64,000 nucleotides of DNA from Plut-88900 sp965116945 (GTDB taxonomy: Bacteria > Chloroflexota > Dehalococcoidia > Plut-88900), in the NCBI GenBank assembly GCA_965116945.1, contig OZ220734.1, forward strand, positions 1,488,001 through 1,552,000, written 5' to 3'. Positions within the stretch are counted from its first letter, which is position 1, and the number at the start of each line of letters is the position of its first letter. A model generated the notes under the pieces. It saw nothing but the letters and a program-made list of their open reading frames with translations, was not told the DNA's origin and ran no database searches. Below, piece by piece: positions 25,899 to 33,765 of the stretch. Position numbers and translations under genes: made by a program.

Positions 25899-26516
25899 CT
25901 AGCGTTCGCGTTTTCTGATAAGCACGAGGCCGTTCTGTGGCCCGGGAACCGTGCCCTTGATTAGGATCAAGTTGCGCTCCGGCATCGACTCCAGGACCGT
26001 CAGGTTCTGAGAAGTTACCCTTTCGTCACCCATGTGGCCGGCCATACGGAAACCCTTGGTAACCCTGCCGGGCGTCGTGCCGGCGCCCACCGAGCCCGGG
26101 GCCCGATGCCTGTCCGACTGACCGTGGGTCTTGGGGCCGCCACCGAAGTTGTGGCGTTTCATAACCCCTGCGAATCCCTTGCCCTTGGATTTGCCGATGA
26201 CATCCACCTTCTCGCCCGCTTCAAAGATGCTGACGTCAATTTGAGCGCCTTCTTCGATTGCGGAGAAGTCAGGGCTGCCGACCTCACGGAGATACCGGAA
26301 CTCGCCGATACCTTTGAGATGGCCGCGCTTTGGCTTGTTTAGTCGCTTGGGCTTGTCGTAGCCGATCTGCACCGCCTGGTAGCCGTCCCTCTCGGGCGTC
26401 TTGACCTGGACGACGGTGCAGGGACCGGCCTGGACGACGGTGACTGCGTGGAGACTGCCGTCTTCACTAAAACGCTGGGTCATGCCCAGCTTTCTTCCTA
26501 ATAGTCCGTTAATCAT
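25899..26516 (-). CDS. rplC: 50S ribosomal protein L3
   Basis: Early-assembly protein reaching the peptidyl-transferase centre. 205 residues from MINGLLGRKLGMTQRF, with the signature KGKGFAGVMKRHNFGGGPKT and GQSDRHRAPGSVGAGTTPGR. Fourteen further in-frame codons upstream are not conserved. It lies 19 bp after rpsJ. Confidence 0.96.
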   Translation of the reverse strand: MINGLLGRKLGMTQRFSEDGSLHAVTVVQAGPCTVVQVKTPERDGYQAVQIGYDKPKRLNKPKRGHLKGIGEFRYLREVGSPDFSAIEEGAQIDVSIFEAGEKVDVIGKSKGKGFAGVMKRHNFGGGPKTHGQSDRHRAPGSVGAGTTPGRVTKGFRMAGHMGDERVTSQNLTVLESMPERNLILIKGTVPGPQNGLVLIRKRER

Positions 26517-26535
26517 TGTCAAAAATATATTGCGC

Positions 26536-26844
26536 CTAGAGTTTGATCTCGATCTCAACGCCGCCGGGCAGGTTGAGGAGAGTCAGGGCGTCGATGGTCT
26601 TATTGGTCGGGTCCAGGACCTCGATAATGCGTTTGTGGGTGCGGATTTCGAACTGCTCCCGAGAGTCCTTGAACGTGTTGGAGGACCGGGTCACGCAGAA
26701 CTTCTTGATCTTTGTAGGCAATGGAATCGGCCCAACGACACCCGCGCCCGTCCGCTCCGCGGCATCTACGATCTGCTCCGCGGACTGGTCCAGGATCTTA
26801 TGATCGTAGGCGTTGAGCCTGATTCGCATCTTCTGCTTGGCCAT
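26536..26844 (-). CDS. rpsJ: 30S ribosomal protein S10 / NusE
   Basis: Ribosomal head protein and NusB partner in antitermination. 102 residues from MAKQKMRIRLNAYDHKILDQ, with GPIPLPTKIKKFCVTRSSN and RTHKRIIEVLDPTNKTIDAL. GGGAGG precedes the ATG at 26844. It comes directly after fusA; the tuf gene often found between them is absent. Confidence 0.97.
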   Translation of the reverse strand: MAKQKMRIRLNAYDHKILDQSAEQIVDAAERTGAGVVGPIPLPTKIKKFCVTRSSNTFKDSREQFEIRTHKRIIEVLDPTNKTIDALTLLNLPGGVEIEIKL

Positions 26845-26860
26845 GAATGCCTCCCACCGC

Positions 26861-28984
26861 CTACAGGCCGGTGTACTTCCCCTGGGTAGCGACCTGCTCT
26901 GCAACCTTCTCCGGGGCCCGGTCATAATGAGCAAATTCCATGGAATGAACGGCCCGACCCTGGCTTAGAGATCGGATGTGTGTCGCATATCCGAAACACT
27001 CTGAGAGCGGGACAAGGGCCTGCACCGTTTGCGTGCCACCAAGTCCAGTGATGCCGCTGATGTTACCCCGCCGCCCGTTGATGTCTCCGAGGATATCCCC
27101 GAGGAATTCGCCGGGGGTGTTTATTTCGAGTTTCATTATCGGTTCAAGTACTGCGGGCCGACACTTCCGCACACCTTCCTTCAAGGCCATGGAGCCAGCA
27201 ATCTGGAATGCCATGTCCGAGGAGTCGACGGGGTGGAAACTGCCATCTACGAGCGTAGCCTTGATGTCGACGACCGGGTAGCCCGCAAGGACGCCGGTTG
27301 ACATCGCCTCCTTTATTCCCTTTTCCACGGATGGGATGTACTCGCTGGGGATGTCACCGCCGCGTATCTGGTTAACGAACTGGAACCCCTGGCCTGCTTC
27401 CAGGGGCTCCATATCAAGGACAACGTGGGCGAACTGACCGTGACCACCTGTCTGCTTAACAAGCCGCCCGACAGCCTTGCCGGAAGTCGTTATAGTCTCC
27501 CTATAGGCTACCTGCGGCTTGCCCATCCTGACATCTACGTTCTGTTCACGCCGAATCCGCTCTACCGTGACCTCCAGGTGCATTTCACCCATGCCCTGTA
27601 TAACCGTCTGACCGGTCTCATCGTCATGGTTGAGCTGCAGGGTCGGGTCTTCATCGGCCATTTTGACCAGGGCATCGTTCAGTCGGTCCTGATCTACCTT
27701 TGAGCGAGGCTCGACGGCCACCGAGATTACGGGGTCGGGGAATGTTATCGATTCCAGGAGTATGGGTGCGTTGACTTCACATACTGTGTTGCCGGTGTAG
27801 GTGTTCTTGAGGCCGATGGCCGCAACAATGTCGCCGGCCACAGCTTCAGACACCTCTTCCCGGTGATTGGCGTGCATCTTGAGTAGACGCCCAATGCGTT
27901 CCCGATTTGTCCGACTGGAGTTGTAAACGGTTGCTCCGCTCTTCACCTTACCGGAGTAGATCCGGCAGTAGACCAATCGCCCGACATATGGGTCCGTAAC
28001 TACTTTGAAGGCCAGGGCCGCAAACGGGGCGCTCTTGGAGGTCTCCCTCAGCGATTTCTCACCCGTTTTGGGAGACGTGACCTCTACAGGGGGAACATCC
28101 AGTGGGGAGGGGAGGTACTCAAGCACGGCGTCCAGCATCAGCTGAATACCCTTGTTTTTCAGGGCTGCCCCACACATTACCGGGACTAGCTTGTTGTCGA
28201 TAGTTGCCTGGCGAAGGCCCGCCTTGAGTTCCTCAACGGTGATTTCCTGACCTTCAATGTACTTGCCGAGAAGATCGTCATCAGTTTCAGAGACTTTCTC
28301 TATGAGGGAGTCCCTGTATTTGTTGGCCATCTCCCGATACTCGTCGGGGATGTTGACCCGTACGGGCCCCTGCTCCCCGTCCTGCGGGTAAACGAAAGCG
28401 GTGTTCTCCACCAGGTCGACAATGCCTTCGAATGCATCCTCGCTCCCCATGGGAAGTTGAATCGGCACCGGGTTCCCTTCCAGCCTGTCTACGATCATGT
28501 CGATAGTGCGAAAGAAATTGGCCCCGACTCTGTCCATCTTGTTGACGAAACAGATCCGGGGCACGGAGTACTTGTTGGCCTGTCGCCATACAGTCTCCGA
28601 CTGTGGCTCAACTCCGGCTACTCCGTCAAAAACAACAACGCCTCCGTCAAGAACTCGGAGGCTTCGCTCCACCTCGGCGGTGAAGTCCACGTGGCCTGGG
28701 GTGTCAATAATGTTGACCAGGTAGTCTTTCCAATAAGCGGTGGTGGCAGCAGACGTGATGGTGATTCCCCGCTCCCGCTCCTGGTCCATCCAGTCCATCA
28801 CTGCGGTGCCTTCGTGCACCTCGCCCATTTTGTAGATGCGGCCGGTAAAGAACAGGACCCTTTCGGTGACAGTTGTCTTACCGGCGTCTATGTGTGCAAT
28901 GAACCCGATATTCCGCACTTTTTCCAGGGACGGTGTGGGTCGGGACTCGGGGTCTCCACGTTTTATGGTCTGCGTTTGCGACAT
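26861..28984 (-). CDS. fusA: Elongation factor G
   Basis: The translocation GTPase. 707 residues, full length: G1 AHIDAGKTT (30-38), G2/switch I around ERGITITSAATT, G3 DTPGHVDF, G4 NKMD, then domains II-V with GGHGQFAHVVLDMEP in domain IV. It is the standard copy in the str operon, between rpsG and rpsJ; a diverged paralogue lies at 45.9-48.0 kb. Confidence 0.97.
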   Translation of the reverse strand: MSQTQTIKRGDPESRPTPSLEKVRNIGFIAHIDAGKTTVTERVLFFTGRIYKMGEVHEGTAVMDWMDQERERGITITSAATTAYWKDYLVNIIDTPGHVDFTAEVERSLRVLDGGVVVFDGVAGVEPQSETVWRQANKYSVPRICFVNKMDRVGANFFRTIDMIVDRLEGNPVPIQLPMGSEDAFEGIVDLVENTAFVYPQDGEQGPVRVNIPDEYREMANKYRDSLIEKVSETDDDLLGKYIEGQEITVEELKAGLRQATIDNKLVPVMCGAALKNKGIQLMLDAVLEYLPSPLDVPPVEVTSPKTGEKSLRETSKSAPFAALAFKVVTDPYVGRLVYCRIYSGKVKSGATVYNSSRTNRERIGRLLKMHANHREEVSEAVAGDIVAAIGLKNTYTGNTVCEVNAPILLESITFPDPVISVAVEPRSKVDQDRLNDALVKMADEDPTLQLNHDDETGQTVIQGMGEMHLEVTVERIRREQNVDVRMGKPQVAYRETITTSGKAVGRLVKQTGGHGQFAHVVLDMEPLEAGQGFQFVNQIRGGDIPSEYIPSVEKGIKEAMSTGVLAGYPVVDIKATLVDGSFHPVDSSDMAFQIAGSMALKEGVRKCRPAVLEPIMKLEINTPGEFLGDILGDINGRRGNISGITGLGGTQTVQALVPLSECFGYATHIRSLSQGRAVHSMEFAHYDRAPEKVAEQVATQGKYTGL

Positions 28985-28996
28985 CTCTATTTTTCT

Positions 28997-29467
28997 TTAC
29001 CAGCGGTAGTGGACGAAGGCCCGGTTTGCCTCGGCCATACGGTGGAGGTCCTCTCTACGCTTGGCCGCAGCGCCCTGGCCCTTGGCCGCGTCCATCAGTT
29101 CCTCGGCCAGCTTGTTGGCCATGGGTCGTCCGGTCTTGGCCCGAGAGGCAGCCAGGAGCCAGCGCATGGCCATGGTGAGACTACGGTCGGACCTGACTTC
29201 CCTGGGCACCTGGTAGGTGGCTCCACCCACGCGCCGGGGCTTGACTTCCAACAGAGGCGAAGTGTTTCGAATCGCCTGCTCAAAGACGTCCATGCCGCTC
29301 TTCTTCTCGGTATTTTCGATGATATCCAGAGCGTCGTAGACAATGCGCTGGGCGGTGCTCTTCTTGCCGCTCGTCATCGTCTTATTGATGAAGCGTGCGA
29401 GCATCAAGCTCTGGAATTTCGGGTCGGGATCGACCTTTCTTTTTTCTGCCCGTCTCCTTCTCGCCAT
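28997..29467 (-). CDS. rpsG: 30S ribosomal protein S7
   Basis: Initiates assembly of the 30S head. 156 residues with DPKFQSLMLARFINKTMTSG and the signature KSGMDVFEQAIRNTSPLLEV. Twelve bases before fusA. The 171-bp gap to rpsL holds a small hairpin, CGAGAC (29579-29584) with GTCTCG (29590-29595), and no ORF. Confidence 0.97.
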   Translation of the reverse strand: MARRRRAEKRKVDPDPKFQSLMLARFINKTMTSGKKSTAQRIVYDALDIIENTEKKSGMDVFEQAIRNTSPLLEVKPRRVGGATYQVPREVRSDRSLTMAMRWLLAASRAKTGRPMANKLAEELMDAAKGQGAAAKRREDLHRMAEANRAFVHYRW

Positions 29468-29638
29468 GTCCTCGCTCTAGGTTGCCCACTCAGGGCATAG
29501 GTATAGCTCTGTCACAAATATGCTGCGGAACTTTCTCCCTATCGTGCCAGGGAGTCTATCCGGTCGAGGTTGGCCGCCCGAGACTCCGGGTCTCGACGAC
29601 TCAACCCAGGGTTGGGGCCCTGACTGCCAGTCGTCCGG

Positions 29639-30052
29639 TTAACGGTCTCTCTTTGTCCCGTACTTGCTCCGGCCTTGTTGCCGATTTGCTACTCCGGATG
29701 CGTCCAGCGACCCCCTTATCACGTGGTATCTTACGCCCGGCAGGTCCTTCACCCTTCCACCTTCGATGAGCACCACAGAGTGCTCCTGAAGGTTGTGCCC
29801 TTCTCCGGGGATGTAGGCAGTAACTTCCATTCCGTTGGTCAGCCTGACCCTCGCCACTTTCCTAAGCGCCGAGTTCGGCTTCTTGGGAGTCACTGTTCTT
29901 ACACGTACACAAACTCCCCTCTTCTGGGGGGAGTTTGTGTTCCGTACCTGCCTGTTTTTCAAGGTGTTGTAGGACATGCGAAGGGCCGGGGCCTTGGTCT
30001 TCTTGGTAACCCTGGTCCTACCCTTCCTGATCAGTTGGTTAACTGTAGGCAT
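29639..30052 (-). CDS. rpsL: 30S ribosomal protein S12
   Basis: Decoding-centre protein and target of streptomycin-resistance mutations. 137 residues from MPTVNQLIRKGRTRV; contains the Gram-positive type insert NTLKNRQVRNTNSPQKRG and the conserved TPKKPNSALRKVARVRLTNG and YIPGEGHNLQEHSVVLIEGG loops. First gene of the supercluster. The frame is open for 36 codons upstream but without conservation. Confidence 0.97.
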   Translation of the reverse strand: MPTVNQLIRKGRTRVTKKTKAPALRMSYNTLKNRQVRNTNSPQKRGVCVRVRTVTPKKPNSALRKVARVRLTNGMEVTAYIPGEGHNLQEHSVVLIEGGRVKDLPGVRYHVIRGSLDASGVANRQQGRSKYGTKRDR

Positions 30053-30147
30053 TTCAGTCCTAACAACTCCGGCGCTCCGGCCCGTGACACCGGGCCAAAT
30101 GCGCGCTAATCGAATTAACGAATTACGACCTGCGGCCGCGAAGGGCG

Positions 30148-30176
30148 AGTCTACCAGCACAAGGCTGGAGTGTCAA
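30148..30176 (-). promoter_or_regulatory. Promoter of the ribosomal supercluster
   Basis: On the minus strand TTGACA (30171-30176), a 17-bp spacer and TAGACT (30148-30153) form a strong sigma70-type promoter about 95 bp ahead of rpsL. The leader contains a GGCCCG/CGGGCC hairpin (30079-30096). A further TTGACA at 30233-30238 lacks a matching -10. Confidence 0.75.
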
Positions 30177-30445
30177 GGCAAATGCCCTGGAATTAGCTCA
30201 GAGTATCCCCTAGCCGCTCAGCACGACACCTTTGTCAAGAGTCTGCTATCCATAGACCCCCCCCTGGTGTCGATGCCACCCGCCCGGGAATCCATCTATT
30301 GCAATCTGGTAGACGCGGCATTCCATCGCATTCTGATTCCCCGTCGTATTGTCACCAATAGACCCTCAACTCCAGCGAGTTCTCAATATCCCCATATGGT
30401 ATTCTTTGTGCACGAACTCCGATGTGCACCCTGAGGAAAAGGGCG
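30177..30445. other. Intergenic region upstream of the rpsL promoter
   Basis: About 270 bases without a convincing gene, between the divergent rpsL promoter and the membrane-protein gene. The only structure noted is two copies of the palindrome GTGCAC, at 30408-30413 and 30424-30429, ten bases apart and just ahead of the membrane-protein gene, which could be an operator. Confidence 0.4.
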
Positions 30446-30943
30446 ATGAAGGACACCGACAAGGAAACCCTAAACCTTGCCTACGAGATGATCGTGCCTG
30501 CCTACGACTGGTCCTTACACAGGATCGCCTCCGTTGAGAGAAGGATTGACAGGCTGATCGCGCTCATTGCAGTCGTCACCGTCGCTTTTCCCGTCGCAGT
30601 GATGGCAATAAACAGGGGTGAAACCGTAGCTACCTCAATGCTGTCCCTGACCTTGGGATCGATTGCATTGGCACTGGCGGCATTTGCAGTAATCGTCCTT
30701 TTGTACACGCGCCAGGTGGGATTCGTGCAATATACGCTTCCCAGCGCGCTGACCAATGATGAATGGCTATCCGCACCGGTCACGCAGTTCAAGCGAGACG
30801 TCCTTGAGCAGGCCGGCAAGGCCATAGACGATAACAGGGCGCTGACAAACAAACGGTCCTGGCTCACGGACTGGATGACCGGCGTATTCGGGGTAGAGGT
30901 CCTGTACGGGATATTCTGGGCAGTAGTCCAATTCACTGACTAG
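30446..30943 (+). CDS. Membrane protein of unknown function, about three TM segments
   Basis: I do not recognise this family. The 165-residue protein has a charged, probably helical N terminus (about 1-32), two close hydrophobic helices (about 36-53 and 62-85), a soluble helical region of some 50 residues, and a last hydrophobic stretch near the C terminus (GVEVLYGIFWAVVQF). The ATG at 30446 follows GAGGAAAAGGG. It converges on a Cas4-like nuclease gene. The two-helix plus cytosolic-helix layout resembles membrane effectors of defence systems only in topology; no sequence evidence supports that role. Confidence 0.65.
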   Translation: MKDTDKETLNLAYEMIVPAYDWSLHRIASVERRIDRLIALIAVVTVAFPVAVMAINRGETVATSMLSLTLGSIALALAAFAVIVLLYTRQVGFVQYTLPSALTNDEWLSAPVTQFKRDVLEQAGKAIDDNRALTNKRSWLTDWMTGVFGVEVLYGIFWAVVQFTD

Positions 30944-31032
30944 ACCGCCAGCTAACCAAGTATAGAGGGCAAGTGCTACCCGCTTGGAATGCAACTCCCT
31001 CCCGAGACTGTCCCCCCCTCCCCCCGACTCAA

Positions 31033-31680
31033 TCAAAAGTCGGTAGTTTCCAGCCCCTCCTCGGGTTCCGACTCCGTACGCTCTGGGCATTCCTCTTTTG
31101 CAATCTGGCAAAAGCCGCATTCCATCGCGCTGGGAGTCTTCTGAGGCGGCTGCTCTCGGCTGATCTTCAGGATCAGCGAAGCCAGTCTATCTACGAACTG
31201 ATCATTCACGGCCGATACAGGGATATGAACCTGGTGGTCCCGGTATACGACCATCCCATCGAATGCCATGTTCTTGTACTGACCCAAGGCCCTGGGGACG
31301 GCATACATGTACGTCATTACCTGTACGTGGTCGGATGCCGTGGGCTGGCCCGTCTTGACGTCGTAGATGACTCCCTTGTCACCGGTCAGCGCGATTAGGT
31401 CCGGCTTGCCCCCGAGGGTCGCGCTGCGTCCCCTCAATGTGAACCTGTTTTGCTTTTCCACGAATATGTCATGGCCTTCGTTCTGGAGTCGATCGCGCTC
31501 CTGGTTCAGGAGTACAGTGTGGTTCATCTGCCAGGTTGCACTATCGAAGTTGTCGGGTGCGCGATGGTAATTCGTGTAATGGGCCTTGAACCACGCAGCC
31601 CACTCGCAGGAATTCTCTCCAACCAACAGCTTGGTCAGCCAGGTGACCCATATATAAGGTTGTTCACGTTTCGTGGGCAT
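31033..31680 (-). CDS. PD-(D/E)XK nuclease with Cas4/AddB-like cysteine pattern
   Basis: A 215-residue protein with the PD-(D/E)XK core: D94 in GGKPDLIAL, D107-x-K109 in VIYDVKTGQ, then Q120 and Y124 (QVMTYMY), as in RecB/Cas4-type nucleases. One cysteine near the N terminus (C25) and three at the C terminus (C188, C191, C198) match the four-cysteine iron-sulfur cluster layout of Cas4 and AddB, although the last spacing is six residues rather than five. No CRISPR array or cas gene is near. It probably cuts or resects DNA; the partner is unknown. GAGGGA precedes the ATG. Confidence 0.8.
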   Translation of the reverse strand: MPTKREQPYIWVTWLTKLLVGENSCEWAAWFKAHYTNYHRAPDNFDSATWQMNHTVLLNQERDRLQNEGHDIFVEKQNRFTLRGRSATLGGKPDLIALTGDKGVIYDVKTGQPTASDHVQVMTYMYAVPRALGQYKNMAFDGMVVYRDHQVHIPVSAVNDQFVDRLASLILKISREQPPQKTPSAMECGFCQIAKEECPERTESEPEEGLETTDF

Positions 31681-31764
31681 TGATTTCCCTCACACCCATG
31701 ATAACAATTGGTCGTCCCGGGGCAAGCGTCCCATAGGAGCATTCATGTAACTAATGTGGTGGAA

Positions 31765-31773
31765 TGGTATACT
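31765..31773 (+). promoter_or_regulatory. Extended -10 promoter of rsmG
   Basis: TGGTATACT is an extended -10 element (TGn plus TATACT, 31768-31773) about 57 bp ahead of the rsmG start. No good -35 is visible. Confidence 0.4.
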
Positions 31774-31829
31774 CACCCGCGAATTTCCCGCCGTACTGGG
31801 TCCTTTCACATTGTCGGTCCGGGGGCAGG

Positions 31830-32543
31830 ATGTACAACGTAGAAAAAGGTGCCCGGACCCTGGGCCTTGAACTCTCCCCAGACCAACTGCGCATGTTCGG
31901 CATTTACCTGCAAAAGCTACAGGAATCGAACCGCAGGGTGAACCTGACTAGCATTACCGGAGCGGAGGATATTCAACTTAAGCACTTTGTAGACTCCCTG
32001 ACCGTGGCCCCAATGTTGCCCGTGTCCAAAGAGAAGGGGTTGAGAGTTCTGGATGTAGGGAGCGGTGCAGGGTTTCCAGGTGTGCCCCTAAAAATAGTAA
32101 GAAGATATATCTCGCTTTTTGTACTGGAATCGGTAGGCAAGAAGGCCAACTTTCTGGAGCAGTTGTCCCAAGATCTTGGCTTGGAGGATGTGAAAGTGCT
32201 AAAGGGCCGTGCCGAGAATCTGGCCCGCTGCCCGGACCTTCGGGAGTCCTTCGACTTTGTCGTGGCGAGGGCCGTGGCGCCGCTCTCTACGTTACTGGAA
32301 TTCACTTTGCCGTTTTGCCGAATAGGTGGCATGCTGGTGGCTCAGAAAATAGGCACCTATGTCGAGGAGCCCGGCGACTTTCGTAAGGCTCTTTCGGAAC
32401 TCGGGGGTGAATGCCTGCAGGACATCCCCGTCAAGGTAGAAGGTTTGGGGTCGGGCCGCCGACTCCTCCTTTTCGAAAAGACCGCCCCCACTCCGGAGAC
32501 CTATCCTAGAAGACCAGGGATCCCAGCCAAGCGCCCACTTTGA
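31830..32543 (+). CDS. rsmG: 16S rRNA (guanine-527-N7) methyltransferase
   Basis: SAM-dependent methylation of G527 in 16S rRNA. 237 residues from MYNVEKGARTLGL; motifs NLTSI (38-42), KHFVDSL (51-57), the SAM-binding DVGSGAGFPG (75-84) and VARAVAPL further on. The ATG at 31830 gives the conserved N terminus; an upstream open stretch of 22 codons is ignored. A proline-rich tail of about 15 residues follows the core. It is one base from the next gene and is probably co-transcribed with it. Confidence 0.94.
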   Translation: MYNVEKGARTLGLELSPDQLRMFGIYLQKLQESNRRVNLTSITGAEDIQLKHFVDSLTVAPMLPVSKEKGLRVLDVGSGAGFPGVPLKIVRRYISLFVLESVGKKANFLEQLSQDLGLEDVKVLKGRAENLARCPDLRESFDFVVARAVAPLSTLLEFTLPFCRIGGMLVAQKIGTYVEEPGDFRKALSELGGECLQDIPVKVEGLGSGRRLLLFEKTAPTPETYPRRPGIPAKRPL

Positions 32544-32544
32544 C

Positions 32545-33630
32545 ATGGAAGACCCCAGGCAAATAGACGAATCCCGTGTCCCGGACGCCCCGGAAGCCGA
32601 GGACGAAGGGCAAGGTCGTACGGCCCTAAGCTCCGCTTCCCTGTGTCGGCGATTCCTGAGCGCGCGGAACATCGTAGCCCTGGCCATAGCCGGCTCTCTC
32701 CTCTACTTCCTGGCGGTGCAGTTTGACCTTGACCTGGAGAGTACGTGGCTGGAGTTGCAGCGCACGGACCCCGTCTGGTACGCCGCTGCGTTTGCTATCT
32801 ATTATCTGAACTTCCCTATCAGGTCGATACGTTGGCGGGTCTTGCTCGAAGACTCCGGCTGCGAGCAAATCAATTCACCCAACAAGGTGTCGATTCTTAC
32901 GCTGTCGGAAATCGGGTATCTCGGTTGGTACCTGAACTCGGTCTCGGTTTTCAGGATGGGATTCGTATACCGGTGCTACCAGTTGACCAGCAGGCTCAAA
33001 GCCAGTCTTTCCCTGATAGTCGGGTCACTTTTTGCCGAACGGATTCTGGACACTGTGGTCACCCTCGGGCTGATTTGCTTTGCCGCTCTCTTCCTGCTGA
33101 GCACCTATTGGAACCCGGTACTCACATACATTATGTTGGGAGGCCTGGCAACCACTGTAATCCTTGCCGGAGTGCCCATCGCAATGTTAGTAACAGGGAG
33201 AGGTATTTCCCGGTTCCTCCCGGCCAGGCTCAAGGGTGGCTACGACGATTTCCGGGAGGGCACTCTCAACAGCTTCCATCGCTGGCCCCGACTCACGGTG
33301 CTCAGCATAGCCGTCTGGTGCTGTGAGACCGCCCGACTCCTCTTCGTCATATACTCCCTCGGCCTGGACGTAGACATTTCAGTAGTGGTATTCGTGGCCC
33401 TCGGCACCTCGATCATTACCACATTTCCCATTACCCCGGGGGGCATCGGCCTGGTTGAAGCGGGAATGACAGGAGTCCTTGCAATCGTTCTCTCCCCCGA
33501 GGAAGCGTTGTCCGTGACCCTGCTGGATCGTTCCATTAACTTCCTGAGTGTAATAGGCCTGGGCAGCTTGCTTCTTCTGGGCCGCAGTGGATACTCACTG
33601 CGCCGAGGGGCAGTCAAAGCTACACGGTAA
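32545..33630 (+). CDS. Flippase-like integral membrane protein (lysylphosphatidylglycerol synthase TM family)
   Basis: 361 residues with an acidic N-terminal cytoplasmic stretch (1-40) and about eight hydrophobic helices. It shows the UPF0104/flippase-like pattern: NFPIRSIRWRVLL after the second helix, and the C-terminal FPITPGGIGLVEAGMTGVL with the PGGxGxxE motif. Members translocate lipids or polyprenyl-linked sugars; MprF uses the same domain. No aminoacyl-transferase domain is fused, so LPG synthesis is not implied. It begins one base after the rsmG stop. Confidence 0.85.
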   Translation: MEDPRQIDESRVPDAPEAEDEGQGRTALSSASLCRRFLSARNIVALAIAGSLLYFLAVQFDLDLESTWLELQRTDPVWYAAAFAIYYLNFPIRSIRWRVLLEDSGCEQINSPNKVSILTLSEIGYLGWYLNSVSVFRMGFVYRCYQLTSRLKASLSLIVGSLFAERILDTVVTLGLICFAALFLLSTYWNPVLTYIMLGGLATTVILAGVPIAMLVTGRGISRFLPARLKGGYDDFREGTLNSFHRWPRLTVLSIAVWCCETARLLFVIYSLGLDVDISVVVFVALGTSIITTFPITPGGIGLVEAGMTGVLAIVLSPEEALSVTLLDRSINFLSVIGLGSLLLLGRSGYSLRRGAVKATR

Positions 33631-33676
33631 GCGGCCGACTGCCCTACAATGGGGCCCGTGGGTAGAGGAGGTGCGG

Positions 33677-33745
33677 ATGGCTATCTCTTCGCATATCGTT
33701 GCGGAAGACCGGCATCTGAGACAAATGAACATGGGGTTCGACTAA
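33677..33745 (+). CDS. Possible 22-codon leader ORF
   Basis: AGGAGGTG sits directly before ATG 33677, which opens a 22-codon frame (MAISSHIVAEDRHL and on) ending at TAA 33743-33745, just before the dehydrogenase ribosome-binding site. The strong ribosome-binding site is the only support. The peptide has no recognisable motif. It may be a leader peptide coupling translation to the dehydrogenase. Confidence 0.3.
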   Translation: MAISSHIVAEDRHLRQMNMGFD

Positions 33746-33765
33746 CCGACACGGAGGATTGCACC

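Noticed and set aside
28457..29500. 347-codon plus-strand frame across fusA and rpsG
   Set aside because: It lies opposite two conserved genes and has no family motif.
29579..29614. Two small inverted repeats between rpsG and rpsL as a terminator
   Set aside because: Stems of six base pairs without a T-tract, in the middle of an operon; too weak to call.
30233..30238. Second TTGACA upstream of rpsL
   Set aside because: No -10 sequence at 16-18 bp distance.
31033..31680. Reading the Cas4-like gene as part of a CRISPR-Cas locus
   Set aside because: No array, cas1, cas2 or other cas gene is found nearby; stand-alone relatives are common.
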